Below are positions 10,001-15,531 of a stretch of DNA of 20,504 nucleotides, in pieces. Position 1 is the first letter of the stretch; the number at the start of each line of letters is the position of its first letter. A program made the translations under genes and the position numbers. Origin of the DNA: an uncultured Prevotella sp. (GTDB lineage: Bacteria; Bacteroidota; Bacteroidia; Bacteroidales; Bacteroidaceae). The notes beneath the pieces were generated by a model that was given only the letters and a program-made list of their open reading frames with translations, was not told the origin of the DNA and searched no databases. The stretch lies in NCBI GenBank assembly GCA_937907705.1, contig CALCVP010000086.1, positions 1 to 20,504 on the forward strand, written 5' to 3'.

Positions 10001-10570
10001 GCCGTTCTTTGCCGTCAGCTGTATCTTGTCTTGTATCTGTCCTGCCGCATCCCAGCTGAGCCCGTAGTTCTTGATGACGGTGGAGGTTACCTTCACCGTT
10101 TCGCCCAGATCGGCCATGCCGCCCACACTGGCTCTGGCAGACTGCCGCAGATATTCTATCCAGTTGTCTTCCGGCACGCCGTTGCTGATTACCTGGTACA
10201 GGCCGTTGGCCAGTTCATCGCGCGCCACGGGCACTGTCTTTGCCAAATCCGCCACCTGCTCCTTCAGGCGCTCGAAATCGGCACCGCCCTTGCCGGCCAT
10301 GGTGTTGGCCGTTGCCATGGCACCGCCAAACGAGCGGCTTTCCTCCGTCAGTGCATTCAGTGTGGAGGACAGTTGGGAAACTGACCCCGAAATGTTTTGG
10401 ACCAGTTCTATACCCTGGTTAAACTTGACAAGTGATTCTGACAACCTCTTGGTCGAGGACGCAGCTTCATCAACGACATGGCGCAGCTCGTCTACGTTCA
10501 TGGTTACCTTCTGGACAACATCCTTGCCGTTCACCTTCAGGTTAATGTTAAAAGTTACGTTCTGTGCCAT
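7064..10570 (-). CDS. Tail tape measure protein (TP901 type), 1168 aa
   Basis: This protein sets tail length and is ejected with the DNA. The N-terminal about 90 residues form a helical head. Residues about 90-400 contain the TP901-type tape measure core, for example DLAKTVPVARDELANGLYQV, GVTSFEQLAQALPRVAS and LMASFATLTGVSGNTAEVGTQ. A hydrophobic segment (GLLIATGVGVAVWALSK) lies around 440-460. A Pro/Ala linker and long coiled coils (GSIDYYEKEIERLRKEI and beyond) occupy the middle, and an Ala/Thr-only stretch and a second hydrophobic region lie near the C-terminus. The C-terminal motif GIVPGTERTGDRVTVRVNSG with GEMILN is characteristic of phage tape measures. At about 1.5 angstrom per residue the predicted tail is roughly 175 nm, which fits a long flexible tail. 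Confidence 0.93.
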   Translation of the reverse strand: MAQNVTFNINLKVNGKDVVQKVTMNVDELRHVVDEAASSTKRLSESLVKFNQGIELVQNISGSVSQLSSTLNALTEESRSFGGAMATANTMAGKGGADFERLKEQVADLAKTVPVARDELANGLYQVISNGVPEDNWIEYLRQSARASVGGMADLGETVKVTSTVIKNYGLSWDAAGQIQDKIQLTAKNGVTSFEQLAQALPRVASQASSLGVGIDELMASFATLTGVSGNTAEVGTQLAAIFTALVKPSSEAAEMAQQMGIEFDAAAIKAAGGMGNFITQLDRDVKRYAQTSGMLEQEIYGRLFGSAESLRALTPLTNRLASKFQDNIAAMRGSVGTIDEAFSTMAATGRAKLQLLNNKLGEVSDTIQATVGNALPYLNFSSQVLVSASSVVQLAVSLQSLTRVTSMLSAATTAAGRAKAGAMAAARLLQAAYHGEAAGATTAAVATKALTAAVRGLLIATGVGVAVWALSKAIDYLTDSSDTATAATRQLTDSQTAARQAQQQAADQIAQTRSQMELSIAKLKDFKGSKEAEKKVVNEMNATYGETLGYYATVAQWYEALTANSEAYCNQMINEIRLRSLANKAADLHEQQSNLKYNPDGTLKKYSKQRQTRTVTHVGGTQEAPEITTKRVEIAGSSALEKANRQMKELHRQETAVRKEMRGIVADSRKIRIRHTAGYRPAAPAAPAPAPAAAHTPKATGTVNRPATEKDPLKGSIDYYEKEIERLRKEISATADEATAKQKQALLTRKEQALQQLKIRIGIEEAPGQEVKNALQQLQDQLQAAQADFDAAIDIEAKVKAKAKADELQRQIDTATHGKLTIEAEAEPSYTVQGSTEDKRLSYANAQSRAQRIQTDYETGLIGKKEAQTQIADLNKALAQLGAGLKPVRLELDAGPFDRTLDTVKQDWGVLQGIGSGIEGITDALQGNRNAWQTVSGAVSGALQVAEGISSVVKMIDMLATATATATVATAATTAATTASATATVAEGTAQATLAAAKLPMIAANKAATASYMELAAAAYFAAHAAIPFAGFGIAAGFAGAAAAATKAIGAMAFATGGIVPGTERTGDRVTVRVNSGEMILNARQQARLFSIANGAAVYGAALNIGSEFNATRHTDGVAARLDRLRQLATESTGNATRQITLKVRGRDLIEAAGNELRSTRRKSHLR

Positions 10571-10586
10571 ATTCTGATTTTATAGT

Positions 10587-10617
10587 TTTGACAATTTGAA
10601 AAAATATCGTATATTTG
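10587..10617 (+). promoter_or_regulatory. Bacteroidetes-type promoter for the rightward small membrane-protein gene
   Basis: TTTG at 10587-10590, a 19-base spacer, then TATATTTG at 10610-10617, a perfect match to TAnnTTTG. Transcription would start near 10622-10626, leaving a leader of about 25 bases before the ATG at 10648. It points away from the tape measure gene, whose ATG is at 10570, and against the leftward late operon. Confidence 0.65.
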
Positions 10618-10647
10618 AAGCAGTATTTATACATAAAGCCGATTACC

Positions 10648-10860
10648 ATGAACCGTAACAAAAAGAATAAGTCAAAAGGCTTTCGCCTTCCATGTGGCAG
10701 CATTGCCGCAGGAGGTGTTCTTGCCATGATATTTTGCCAAACTTCACCGCACCCTTCGCTTATGTTCTTTACAGGGGCTTTTGTTGTGCTCTTCGCTGTT
10801 GTTTGGACTGTATGCCGCCATTTGTGCAAGGATATTGACCACTACTGGCTTTGGTGGTAG
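10648..10860 (+). CDS. Small membrane protein on the opposite strand, moron candidate, 70 aa
   Basis: I do not recognise the family. The product starts MNRNKKNKSKGFRLPCGS, a basic N-terminus, followed by two hydrophobic segments (about residues 18-31 and 38-57, the latter around LMFFTGAFVVLFAVVW) and a short tail with aromatic residues (DHYWLWW). It is predicted to sit in the inner membrane. The frame is open upstream to an ATG at 10615, but that lies inside the -7 box, so the ATG at 10648 is the sensible start. The gene is AT-richer than its neighbours, has its own promoter, and is the only rightward gene within the leftward operon, ending 9 bases before the convergent chaperone stop. Superinfection exclusion or a host-membrane effect is possible by analogy with morons but is a guess. 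Confidence 0.6.
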   Translation: MNRNKKNKSKGFRLPCGSIAAGGVLAMIFCQTSPHPSLMFFTGAFVVLFAVVWTVCRHLCKDIDHYWLWW

Positions 10861-10869
10861 TTTCCTTGC

Positions 10870-11223
10870 TTACTTCAGTCCCCATGCTTCTTTTGCCGCC
10901 CTGTATCTCTTCATCAGCTCCTCGCGTGTCAGTGCAGGAGCTGTTTTTTTGTCCATTCCCTTTTCTTTTTCCCATGCAAAGGTCATGATGTCTTCCGGCT
11001 GCAGCCGCTGTTTGGAGTAAGGCTGCAAGGTGCAGAGGCACTGCATGCGCATGCGCTCCCAGTCGTTGCGCTCACGGTTTTGCCGCATTTCGTTCCAGGC
11101 TTTCCACGCTGCGTAAAACTCCGATGGGGCACATTGGCTAAAGTCTGTCATACTCATTCCCATGCACCCCATCGCTATGCCCAGCAGCGCTTCTATGTCG
11201 GCTGCTTCGCCTCCTGCACCGCT
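10870..11223 (-). CDS. Tail assembly chaperone extension (GT), reached by -1 frameshift from G
   Basis: This frame lies -1 relative to the upstream chaperone gene and is open from the nine-A run (11223-11231) to the stop at 10870. A separate ATG exists at 11172 (MGCMGMSMTDFSQ) but has no clear ribosome binding site. After slippage the product reads EDKKK, then SGAGGEAADIEALLGIAMG, then this domain (PSEFYAAWKAWNEMRQ and onward). The fusion would have 95 residues from G plus 117 from here, 212 aa. In lambda-like tail modules, G and GT bind the tape measure and recruit tail tube subunits; this pair sits exactly between tail tube and tape measure genes, the canonical position. Confidence 0.78.
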   Translation of the reverse strand, partial: SGAGGEAADIEALLGIAMGCMGMSMTDFSQCAPSEFYAAWKAWNEMRQNRERNDWERMRMQCLCTLQPYSKQRLQPEDIMTFAWEKEKGMDKKTAPALTREELMKRYRAAKEAWGLK

Positions 11224-11507
11224 TTTTTTTTGTCTTCCTGCCCGGTGGCCATGGCCTCGTTCCAGGCTTCCACGTCTGTCGGCGTGATGCTGTCGCAGAA
11301 GGCATCGAAGTCCATTTCAAAGTCTATGCCCTCTGCCCGGCAGGCACTCTTTACGCAGCACCATATCAGCAGCAGCATGTCCTCCATGCTGTCGGGCTGC
11401 ATCTGCCCGGCATCCTTGCCCGACTCGCGCTTGAAGCGCAGCAGCGCCCCCATGGTAAGGCGTGCGGGGTATTCACGTGCACCGATGGTCAGTATCATCC
11501 TTTTCAT
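11193..11507 (-). CDS. Tail assembly chaperone G
   Basis: The product is 104 aa. The start MKRMILTIGAREYPARLTMG with LLRFKRESG is typical of siphophage tail assembly chaperones. The ATG at 11507 is preceded by GGGAGG six bases upstream, a good Shine-Dalgarno site; the frame extends to 11540 but that start overlaps the tail tube gene and lacks support. The C-terminal DKKKAVQEAKQPT is encoded across a nine-A run, the predicted slip site giving the longer GT form. It lies 13 bases after the tail tube stop and works with GT in tail assembly; it is not expected in the mature virion. Confidence 0.82.
   Translation of the reverse strand: MKRMILTIGAREYPARLTMGALLRFKRESGKDAGQMQPDSMEDMLLLIWCCVKSACRAEGIDFEMDFDAFCDSITPTDVEAWNEAMATGQEDKKKAVQEAKQPT
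11223..11231 (-). other. Programmed -1 frameshift site (A9) between chaperones G and GT
   Basis: On the leftward strand the sequence is GAC AAA AAA AAA GCG: nine consecutive A's with A AAA AAA in register. A slip of -1 enters the GT frame, which is open for 117 further codons. A purine-rich AGGAAG lies just upstream and may help as an internal Shine-Dalgarno-like stimulator. The zero frame stops at 11193-11195, 28 bases after the slip run. Confidence 0.78.
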
Positions 11508-11520
11508 GCCGTGCCTCCCG

Positions 11521-11991
11521 CTATCCCTTACTTGAAGCACTGGCGGCGGTCAGGCCGCTGTCCTGCTTGGTTACCGCCCCGCAGTTGTCTAACTGCAGGC
11601 TGTATTTGGCGTCGTCGCCCGCCTGTGCGTCCAGTTCCAGCGAGGTAATGATGTACTTGCCCTTGTAGCCTCCGGCTGTCTTGCCCTCGCGCGAGTTTTC
11701 CTGACGCACGTTGTAGCTGGCTTCTATCGGCTGCCCGGCTGTCATCAGGTCCTTCAGCTGGTCGTAGGTAGGCATCTTGGCATCGCCGTCGGTCAGTGTT
11801 ACGCCGTCGGCGGTAATTTGCTCTGCAAAGCTTTTCACATACTTCTCTTTCCACTTGCCGCTGGCAGCCTCTTTGGTTACGCGTTCGCCGGTCTCGGTGG
11901 TGGTACTGACCTTGCAGCCTGTAGAGAAGCCCAGAGCCACTCCGCCCACACTCAGTATGAGGTCTGTTCCGTCCAATACTGTCTTTTCCAT
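11521..11991 (-). CDS. Major tail tube protein, 156 aa
   Basis: The product starts MEKTVLDGTDLILSVGGVAL and continues with GFSTGCKVSTTTETGERVTK and a beta-rich body including YNVRQENSREGK and KGKYIITSLELDAQAG. The beginning 'M-x-G-T-D-L-x-L...G-x-A-x-G-x-S-x-x-C' is the TP901-type tail tube pattern. The size is normal for the family. It would assemble as stacked hexamers around the tape measure. The position directly before chaperones G/GT and tape measure supports the call. An A-rich ribosome binding site (AAGAAAGAAT) precedes the ATG. Confidence 0.83.
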   Translation of the reverse strand: MEKTVLDGTDLILSVGGVALGFSTGCKVSTTTETGERVTKEAASGKWKEKYVKSFAEQITADGVTLTDGDAKMPTYDQLKDLMTAGQPIEASYNVRQENSREGKTAGGYKGKYIITSLELDAQAGDDAKYSLQLDNCGAVTKQDSGLTAASASSKG

Positions 11992-12016
11992 ATTCTTTCT
12001 TGTTTTTAAAAGGTTA

Positions 12017-12649
12017 TTACTGTTTTTTCATTTCCAGCTTCCGCAGTGCATACAGCATGGCAGCCAGTCCCATGACCAGCAGCACCGCCAACAGTGCGCC
12101 AGCCTGTACTGTCCGTTTCCGGACACCGTCCGGACGCTGTCCGGATGCCGTTTGCAAGGCGTTCTGCATCTGCCTGTTCAGTGCGTTTACCTGCCTGTTC
12201 TCTTGCTCGTACAGCAGGCAGAGCTGTTGCAGGCTGTCGCAGTTGGCCTCTATGACGAGTGCCGGCGGCTGTCCGTCCTTGCCCTGTGCCATGCGTGCGC
12301 TGAGGTGTGCCCTTCCGCTGCTGGCAGTGTAGGCAGCCTGCTGCGGCAGTTGCCACAGCAGCGAGGTGTCAAGGGGCAGTGTCAGCCGTGCCGTGTCGGG
12401 ACTCACGCCGCGCGTCATCCACAGCCTTGTCGTGGTCTGGCTGGCGGCGGTGCTGTCGCTTCTTTGCTCCTGCAGGTTCTTTTGTGTCGTCGCTGCTGTC
12501 GAGGCTGAGCGACAGCTCGCCGTTAACAGGACAATTGTCCCGATAAGGGCACAGCTGTATAGCCTCGATAGCACGCGACAGGCGGTTGAGTGCCCGCCGT
12601 GTCTTGGAGTTCTCTTGGTTGAGGGCCTCCACTCTCTGTGTGTTGTCAT
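12017..12649 (-). CDS. Lipoprotein with C-terminal membrane helix, candidate unimolecular spanin
   Basis: The 210-residue reading has a hydrophobic signal segment (CALIGTIVLLTASC, about 33-46) ending in a lipobox-like LTASC with Cys46 as lipidation site. A polar, partly coiled-coil middle follows (NCDSLQQLCLLYEQENRQVN, about 136-170), then a C-terminal membrane helix at about 182-201 (AGALLAVLLVMGLAAMLYAL). An outer-membrane lipid anchor plus an inner-membrane helix on one chain is the arrangement of unimolecular spanins such as T1 gp11, which fuse the two membranes at the end of lysis. It follows the amidase and holin-like genes. The ATG at 12649 has a purine-rich AGAAGAAAG upstream; a GTG at 12574 would give a more normal signal peptide but lacks a ribosome binding site. 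It overlaps the preceding gene by 281 bases. Confidence 0.66.
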   Translation of the reverse strand: MTTHREWRPSTKRTPRHGGHSTACRVLSRLYSCALIGTIVLLTASCRSASTAATTQKNLQEQRSDSTAASQTTTRLWMTRGVSPDTARLTLPLDTSLLWQLPQQAAYTASSGRAHLSARMAQGKDGQPPALVIEANCDSLQQLCLLYEQENRQVNALNRQMQNALQTASGQRPDGVRKRTVQAGALLAVLLVMGLAAMLYALRKLEMKKQ

Positions 12650-12833
12650 CTACTTTCTTCTGTGTTATCAGCAGCTCTTTCGACACATCCTCATACATCA
12701 GCTTGTAGGTGTCGTGTATGCTTTTGTTCTCTTTCGCTGCATTTACTTTACGGTTTGCAATCCAGGCAATGGCGGCACCTATTCCGCCTGAGGGTATTGC
12801 CCATTGCAGCATTTGCAGTATGGTGTCCGTCAT
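12369..12833 (-). CDS. Small lysis-cassette membrane protein, holin-like or i-spanin-like, 154 aa
   Basis: The product starts MTDTILQMLQWAIPSGGIGA followed by AIAWIANRK, a single N-terminal membrane segment (about 9-27). A long charged helix comes next (IHDTYKLMYEDVSKELLI, then VDDNTQRVEALNQENSKTRR) and a conserved-looking CPYRDNCPVNGEL. As I recall, this form is common just after or before amidases in Bacteroidales prophages and is often called holin. One membrane helix plus a coiled coil also fits an i-spanin. The last about 60 residues are charged and low in hydrophobics, and are encoded where the next gene overlaps in another frame; they look like a read-on extension beyond the usual family end. 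Whether it forms holes cannot be told from sequence. Confidence 0.6.
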   Translation of the reverse strand: MTDTILQMLQWAIPSGGIGAAIAWIANRKVNAAKENKSIHDTYKLMYEDVSKELLITQKKVDDNTQRVEALNQENSKTRRALNRLSRAIEAIQLCPYRDNCPVNGELSLSLDSSDDTKEPAGAKKRQHRRQPDHDKAVDDARRESRHGTADTAP

Positions 12834-12880
12834 TGCCGGTTCATATCAAGGGTTTTCTTTACTGTTGCTGTTCTTTGTCT

Positions 12881-13348
12881 CTATTGTCTGATACCTATCG
12901 ACCGCAGCCATTTCCGCACGCTGAACGAGGGGCAGGCCTTGTGGCTGTTGAGCTCGTTGTGGCCCACTATGCGGATGGAGGGAAAGCGCCTGTGGAAGTC
13001 CCTCACATACGCTGTCATGGCTTTCAGCTGTGCCGCCGTGCGGGTGTCCTTGGCGGTCTTGCCGTCCTTGGCAAGGCCTCCGGCATACACCACGTGCCGG
13101 CTCACGCTGTTGTAGCCCGCGGCACCGTTGGTCACTTCCCATGGATCCACCTCTGCGTCCTCGTTGTTGTCGACAAGGCGCTCTACCTTGCCGTCCAGGT
13201 GTATCAAGTCGGTGTAGCCCACCTGCTTCCAGCCACGCCCACCCTTGCTTACCGGGTCGGTGTGCCAGTGGCGTATCTCTTCTGCGGATACCTCGCGGCC
13301 TTCCGGCGTGGCTGTGCAGTGCAGCACCAGGTATTTCATCTGTGCCAT
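12881..13348 (-). CDS. N-acetylmuramoyl-L-alanine amidase, endolysin (T7 lysozyme type), 155 aa
   Basis: This zinc enzyme cuts the bond between muramic acid and L-alanine in peptidoglycan. HCTAT near the start gives the first zinc ligand (His10). VGYTDLIHLDGKVE holds Tyr45, VGHNELNSHKACPSF gives His130, Lys137 and Cys139, matching the T7 lysozyme set His17, Tyr46, His122, Lys128 and Cys130. The length is normal for a single-domain amidase. No signal peptide is visible, so export needs a holin, consistent with the membrane-protein gene 47 bases downstream. It begins 11 bases after the capsid gene stop and starts the lysis cassette. ATG codons at residues 1 and 4 are both possible starts. Confidence 0.92.
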   Translation of the reverse strand: MAQMKYLVLHCTATPEGREVSAEEIRHWHTDPVSKGGRGWKQVGYTDLIHLDGKVERLVDNNEDAEVDPWEVTNGAAGYNSVSRHVVYAGGLAKDGKTAKDTRTAAQLKAMTAYVRDFHRRFPSIRIVGHNELNSHKACPSFSVRKWLRSIGIRQ

Positions 13349-13359
13349 GGTGCGTGGGG

Positions 13360-14424
13360 TTAGCCTTCGTCCCGTTTGTCGCCGCTAACCAGCACGGCAG
13401 CTGCATCCGTCTTCTTTGGCATGCACATGAAGTAGTGGCGGAAATTGATTTTGTTTTGCTGGCTCTCGGGGTCGGTGGCTGCCTCCGAGTAGTACATCTT
13501 GGTAGAGCCGGTAGCCTTGAACACGCGGGGTGTATAGAAGGCAAACGAGGCTTGGTAGAGCTCTCTGCTGTTGTCTGACTTGGTGCCGAAGGTCTGCTTT
13601 TCGCCCATTGAGCTGAACACGGGGCAGTAGCCGTACTCGTAGATGTCAAAGCCGTAGAGGCGGCCTATGGTGCCGTCGGCACGGTTGATGTTGTACTGCT
13701 CTCGGAAAGACTGGTCCGCATTGAGCAGGTCGTTCACATGGTCGGGGCAGAGCACCAGGCGGCGTTTTTCTGCCGGCACGTTCTGGGCATCGAGGGCACG
13801 CTTCAGCTCTATGATATCCTTGACGGTGGCTTTGCGGCGGTTGCCGGTAATGTCCACATCGCCGGTGGTGCCCACACGGTACGTGTCTGTACACTGTGCC
13901 AGGGCATGTGCTGCCATGGCAAACTTCTTGTCGGCTATGGCATTGGCGTGTGCCTCCTTCACGCGTGTCATCTTGTCGTAGCTCAGTGCATACAGCTCGT
14001 CGTCGGTAACGGGCGTTACCTTGGTCTGGAATTTTTTCAGCTGGACGGTAATGTCCTTGTCGTCCAGTTTCTGCATGGGTATCGGGTAGGTGGTGTTGTC
14101 TACCAGCACGTCAGGGTCCACGCCCACGTCTACCAGGTGTATCGCGTCATTGTTCACGATGGACGAGGCGTCGGGTATGCCGTCGAGCCAGCTGCCCGCC
14201 ATGCGACCGCGCAGCGCCTTTACCAGTTCGCCGGTCCAGATTTCGGTATATACGCCTGTCATGGCAGCACCGCGAGGCATGAACTGTCCTGCCACAAGCG
14301 ACAGGAGGTTGGCGGTAATGATGCCGCATACTGTGGGCAAGCCTATCAGGTGGAAGGTCAAGGCTCCCATAACTGTGTTGAAAAGAAGGGCACTCAGCAG
14401 TGCCGCAATTGGTTTTGCTCTCAT
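13360..14424 (-). CDS. Major capsid protein, 354 aa, with hydrophobic N-terminus
   Basis: The product begins MRAKPIAALLSALLFNTVMG and stays hydrophobic to about residue 47, then continues with GVYTEIWTGELVKALRGR, DGIPDASSIVNNDAIHLVDV, KKFQTKVTPVTDDELYALSY and DIIELKRALDAQNVPAEKRR. As I recall, GVYTE(V/I)WTGEL-type proteins are the major capsid proteins of many Bacteroidales phages, probably with the HK97 fold. The gene follows the protease/scaffold gene by 28 bases, the normal order. The ATG at 14424 is chosen because a strong A/G-rich site (AAAGAGAAAG) precedes it; the frame extends to a TTG at 14469 that would overlap the protease gene. Two hydrophobic helices at the N-terminus are odd for a capsid subunit; they may belong to a cleaved or scaffold-interacting segment. 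Confidence 0.85.
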   Translation of the reverse strand: MRAKPIAALLSALLFNTVMGALTFHLIGLPTVCGIITANLLSLVAGQFMPRGAAMTGVYTEIWTGELVKALRGRMAGSWLDGIPDASSIVNNDAIHLVDVGVDPDVLVDNTTYPIPMQKLDDKDITVQLKKFQTKVTPVTDDELYALSYDKMTRVKEAHANAIADKKFAMAAHALAQCTDTYRVGTTGDVDITGNRRKATVKDIIELKRALDAQNVPAEKRRLVLCPDHVNDLLNADQSFREQYNINRADGTIGRLYGFDIYEYGYCPVFSSMGEKQTFGTKSDNSRELYQASFAFYTPRVFKATGSTKMYYSEAATDPESQQNKINFRHYFMCMPKKTDAAAVLVSGDKRDEG

Positions 14425-14452
14425 TTTCTTTCTCTTTTTTGGGGTTGATGTG

Positions 14453-15391
14453 TTAAAACTCAGGTTCAAAGCCGTATTCAGCCTTGTACAGTTCGATGTA
14501 TTGCCGACGGTTATCCTTGCGCAGGGCTTCCAGCTTACCGGCGGGCACGTCGCTCAGCTTTTTGTAGGCGGTGGACTGTGGCGCTCCTCCCTGACGGCCT
14601 ATGACGGCACTGAGCTTTACCTGCGGCGCCATGGCTTCGAAGGTCTGCTTCAGGTCTTCGGCACCGATCTTTTTGCCCAGGTTGATAAAATGCTCTTTCT
14701 TGTCGGGAGCTATGCGCTTCTCGCTTACTGCCGTGTCCACCAGAGCCGTAATGCCTGCCAGCGTGAGGGCGTCGGCGGTTTTCTTCAGTTCGTTGTACTC
14801 TTCCCTTGCAGCCTTCAGCTCGCCGAGCTTGGCGGTGATTTCTGCCTCTGTTGCCGTTTCGGGCAGACCCAGTTGCAGGGCCATCTGTTTCTGTTCCATT
14901 TGCTTTTGTTTTTGATTATTGTTGTTCAATAGGGGCAGGGGGCATTCGCTGTCCCTGCCGAGGGTTATCTGCTTGCCGTCTTTCTGAAGCACGATGGCGT
15001 CATCGTTGGCGCCGATGTCCACCAGGCTCACCTCAAACAGTTTGCTCCTGGTAACGGTGGGGCTGGTCTGGCCCTGCACCAGCAGCGCCGGGTCTTCGCT
15101 CGTTTCCAGTATGTCAAGCCCGGCGCTCACCATCTTCAGGCTGCCGAACTCGTACTGCTTCTTGCAGCGTACGGACAGGCCGGAGGCTTCGTCGAACATC
15201 AGCTCGCCCGTTACCTCGCCGTCTTCTGCCTTCAGGTCTTTCACATAGCCTATCACGTTGCCGCGCTCGTGCATGTACAGCAGCACGGGGTTGCGCCGGT
15301 ACTGCTCTATGTCCATGCCTGCTGTCAGCACCCTGGTGCCGTAGCTGTTCAGGCTGTCGTTGGTTATTCTTACTCGTTTTCCTTTGTTCAT
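14453..15391 (-). CDS. Prohead protease with C-terminal scaffold domain, 312 aa
   Basis: Residues 1-about 145 read as a U35-type (HK97-like) prohead protease: LLYMHERGNVIGYVKDL holds His41, LKMVSAGLDI holds Ser89, and LFEVSLVDIGAND (about 118-130) is the typical third motif. A Gln/Asn-rich hinge (NNNNQKQKQMEQKQM, about 156-170) leads into a helical C-terminal part (TEAEITAKLGELKAAREEYN) that looks like a scaffold. A protease-scaffold fusion is common just before the capsid gene. ATG codons at residues 165 and 170 could permit a separate internal scaffold product, as in lambda C/Nu3 and Mu I/Z. The frame runs further upstream to 15574, but that stretch encodes the inverted repeat of the control region and lies above the predicted promoter, so the ATG at 15391 is used. 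Confidence 0.82.
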   Translation of the reverse strand: MNKGKRVRITNDSLNSYGTRVLTAGMDIEQYRRNPVLLYMHERGNVIGYVKDLKAEDGEVTGELMFDEASGLSVRCKKQYEFGSLKMVSAGLDILETSEDPALLVQGQTSPTVTRSKLFEVSLVDIGANDDAIVLQKDGKQITLGRDSECPLPLLNNNNQKQKQMEQKQMALQLGLPETATEAEITAKLGELKAAREEYNELKKTADALTLAGITALVDTAVSEKRIAPDKKEHFINLGKKIGAEDLKQTFEAMAPQVKLSAVIGRQGGAPQSTAYKKLSDVPAGKLEALRKDNRRQYIELYKAEYGFEPEF

Positions 15392-15460
15392 ATCCGTTGT
15401 GCGTTTGCTGTTTCTGACTGCAACGGCGGTGCAGGCGAGGGCAGGGCCAAGCTTGCTTGA

Positions 15461-15476
15461 GCTATGCCGGATGCAG
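15461..15476 (+). repeat. 16-base repeat, copy 1
   Basis: GCTATGCCGGATGCAG, in the leader upstream of the protease gene. A copy differing at one base (GCTATGCCGAATGCAG) lies at 16210-16225 between the two terminase genes. The two copies flank the terminase small subunit gene. Such repeats near terminase genes could be packaging-related or regulatory; the function is unknown. Confidence 0.45.
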
Positions 15477-15501
15477 CCGGCCATCGCAGTTTCCGGCTGC
15501 A
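15472..15501. repeat. 9-bp inverted repeat overlapping the leftward -7 box
   Basis: TGCAGCCGG (15472-15480) and CCGGCTGCA (15493-15501) are perfect inverted copies separated by 12 bases. The right arm touches the candidate leftward -7 box (15500-15507) and the expected transcription start, so a protein bound here could block leftward late transcription. It could also fold as a hairpin if transcription began further upstream. Confidence 0.4.
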
Positions 15502-15531
15502 ATATTACGGTAGAAATGTTGACCTTCCAAA
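15500..15531 (-). promoter_or_regulatory. Candidate leftward late promoter
   Basis: Read on the leftward strand: TTTG (complement of 15528-15531), 20-base spacer, TAATATTG (complement of 15500-15507), which matches TAnnTTTG at all but one fixed position. The -33 element lies inside the left arm of the large inverted repeat. Transcription would begin near 15494, about 100 bases before the protease ATG at 15391. Confidence 0.5.

Noticed and set aside
435..10384. Long rightward open frames opposite the tail genes (for example 435-1475, 2523-4430, 5369-7093, 7496-8431, 9266-10384)
   Set aside because: They are the antisense of well-supported leftward tail genes with family motifs. Their translations are rich in Arg, His, Val and Cys with no domain pattern, as expected for shadows in GC-rich coding sequence.
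10548..10829. Leftward 93-aa frame opposite the small membrane-protein gene
   Set aside because: It overlaps the start of the tape measure in another frame, lacks a promoter and ribosome binding site, and the rightward gene has a perfect promoter.
10830..10875. Terminator between the convergent membrane-protein and GT genes
   Set aside because: Only a weak 5-bp ACCAC/GTGGT pairing with a long loop and no T-run is visible.
14425..14469. TTG start extending the capsid protein by 15 residues
   Set aside because: It would overlap the protease gene, and the ATG at 14424 has a much better ribosome binding site.
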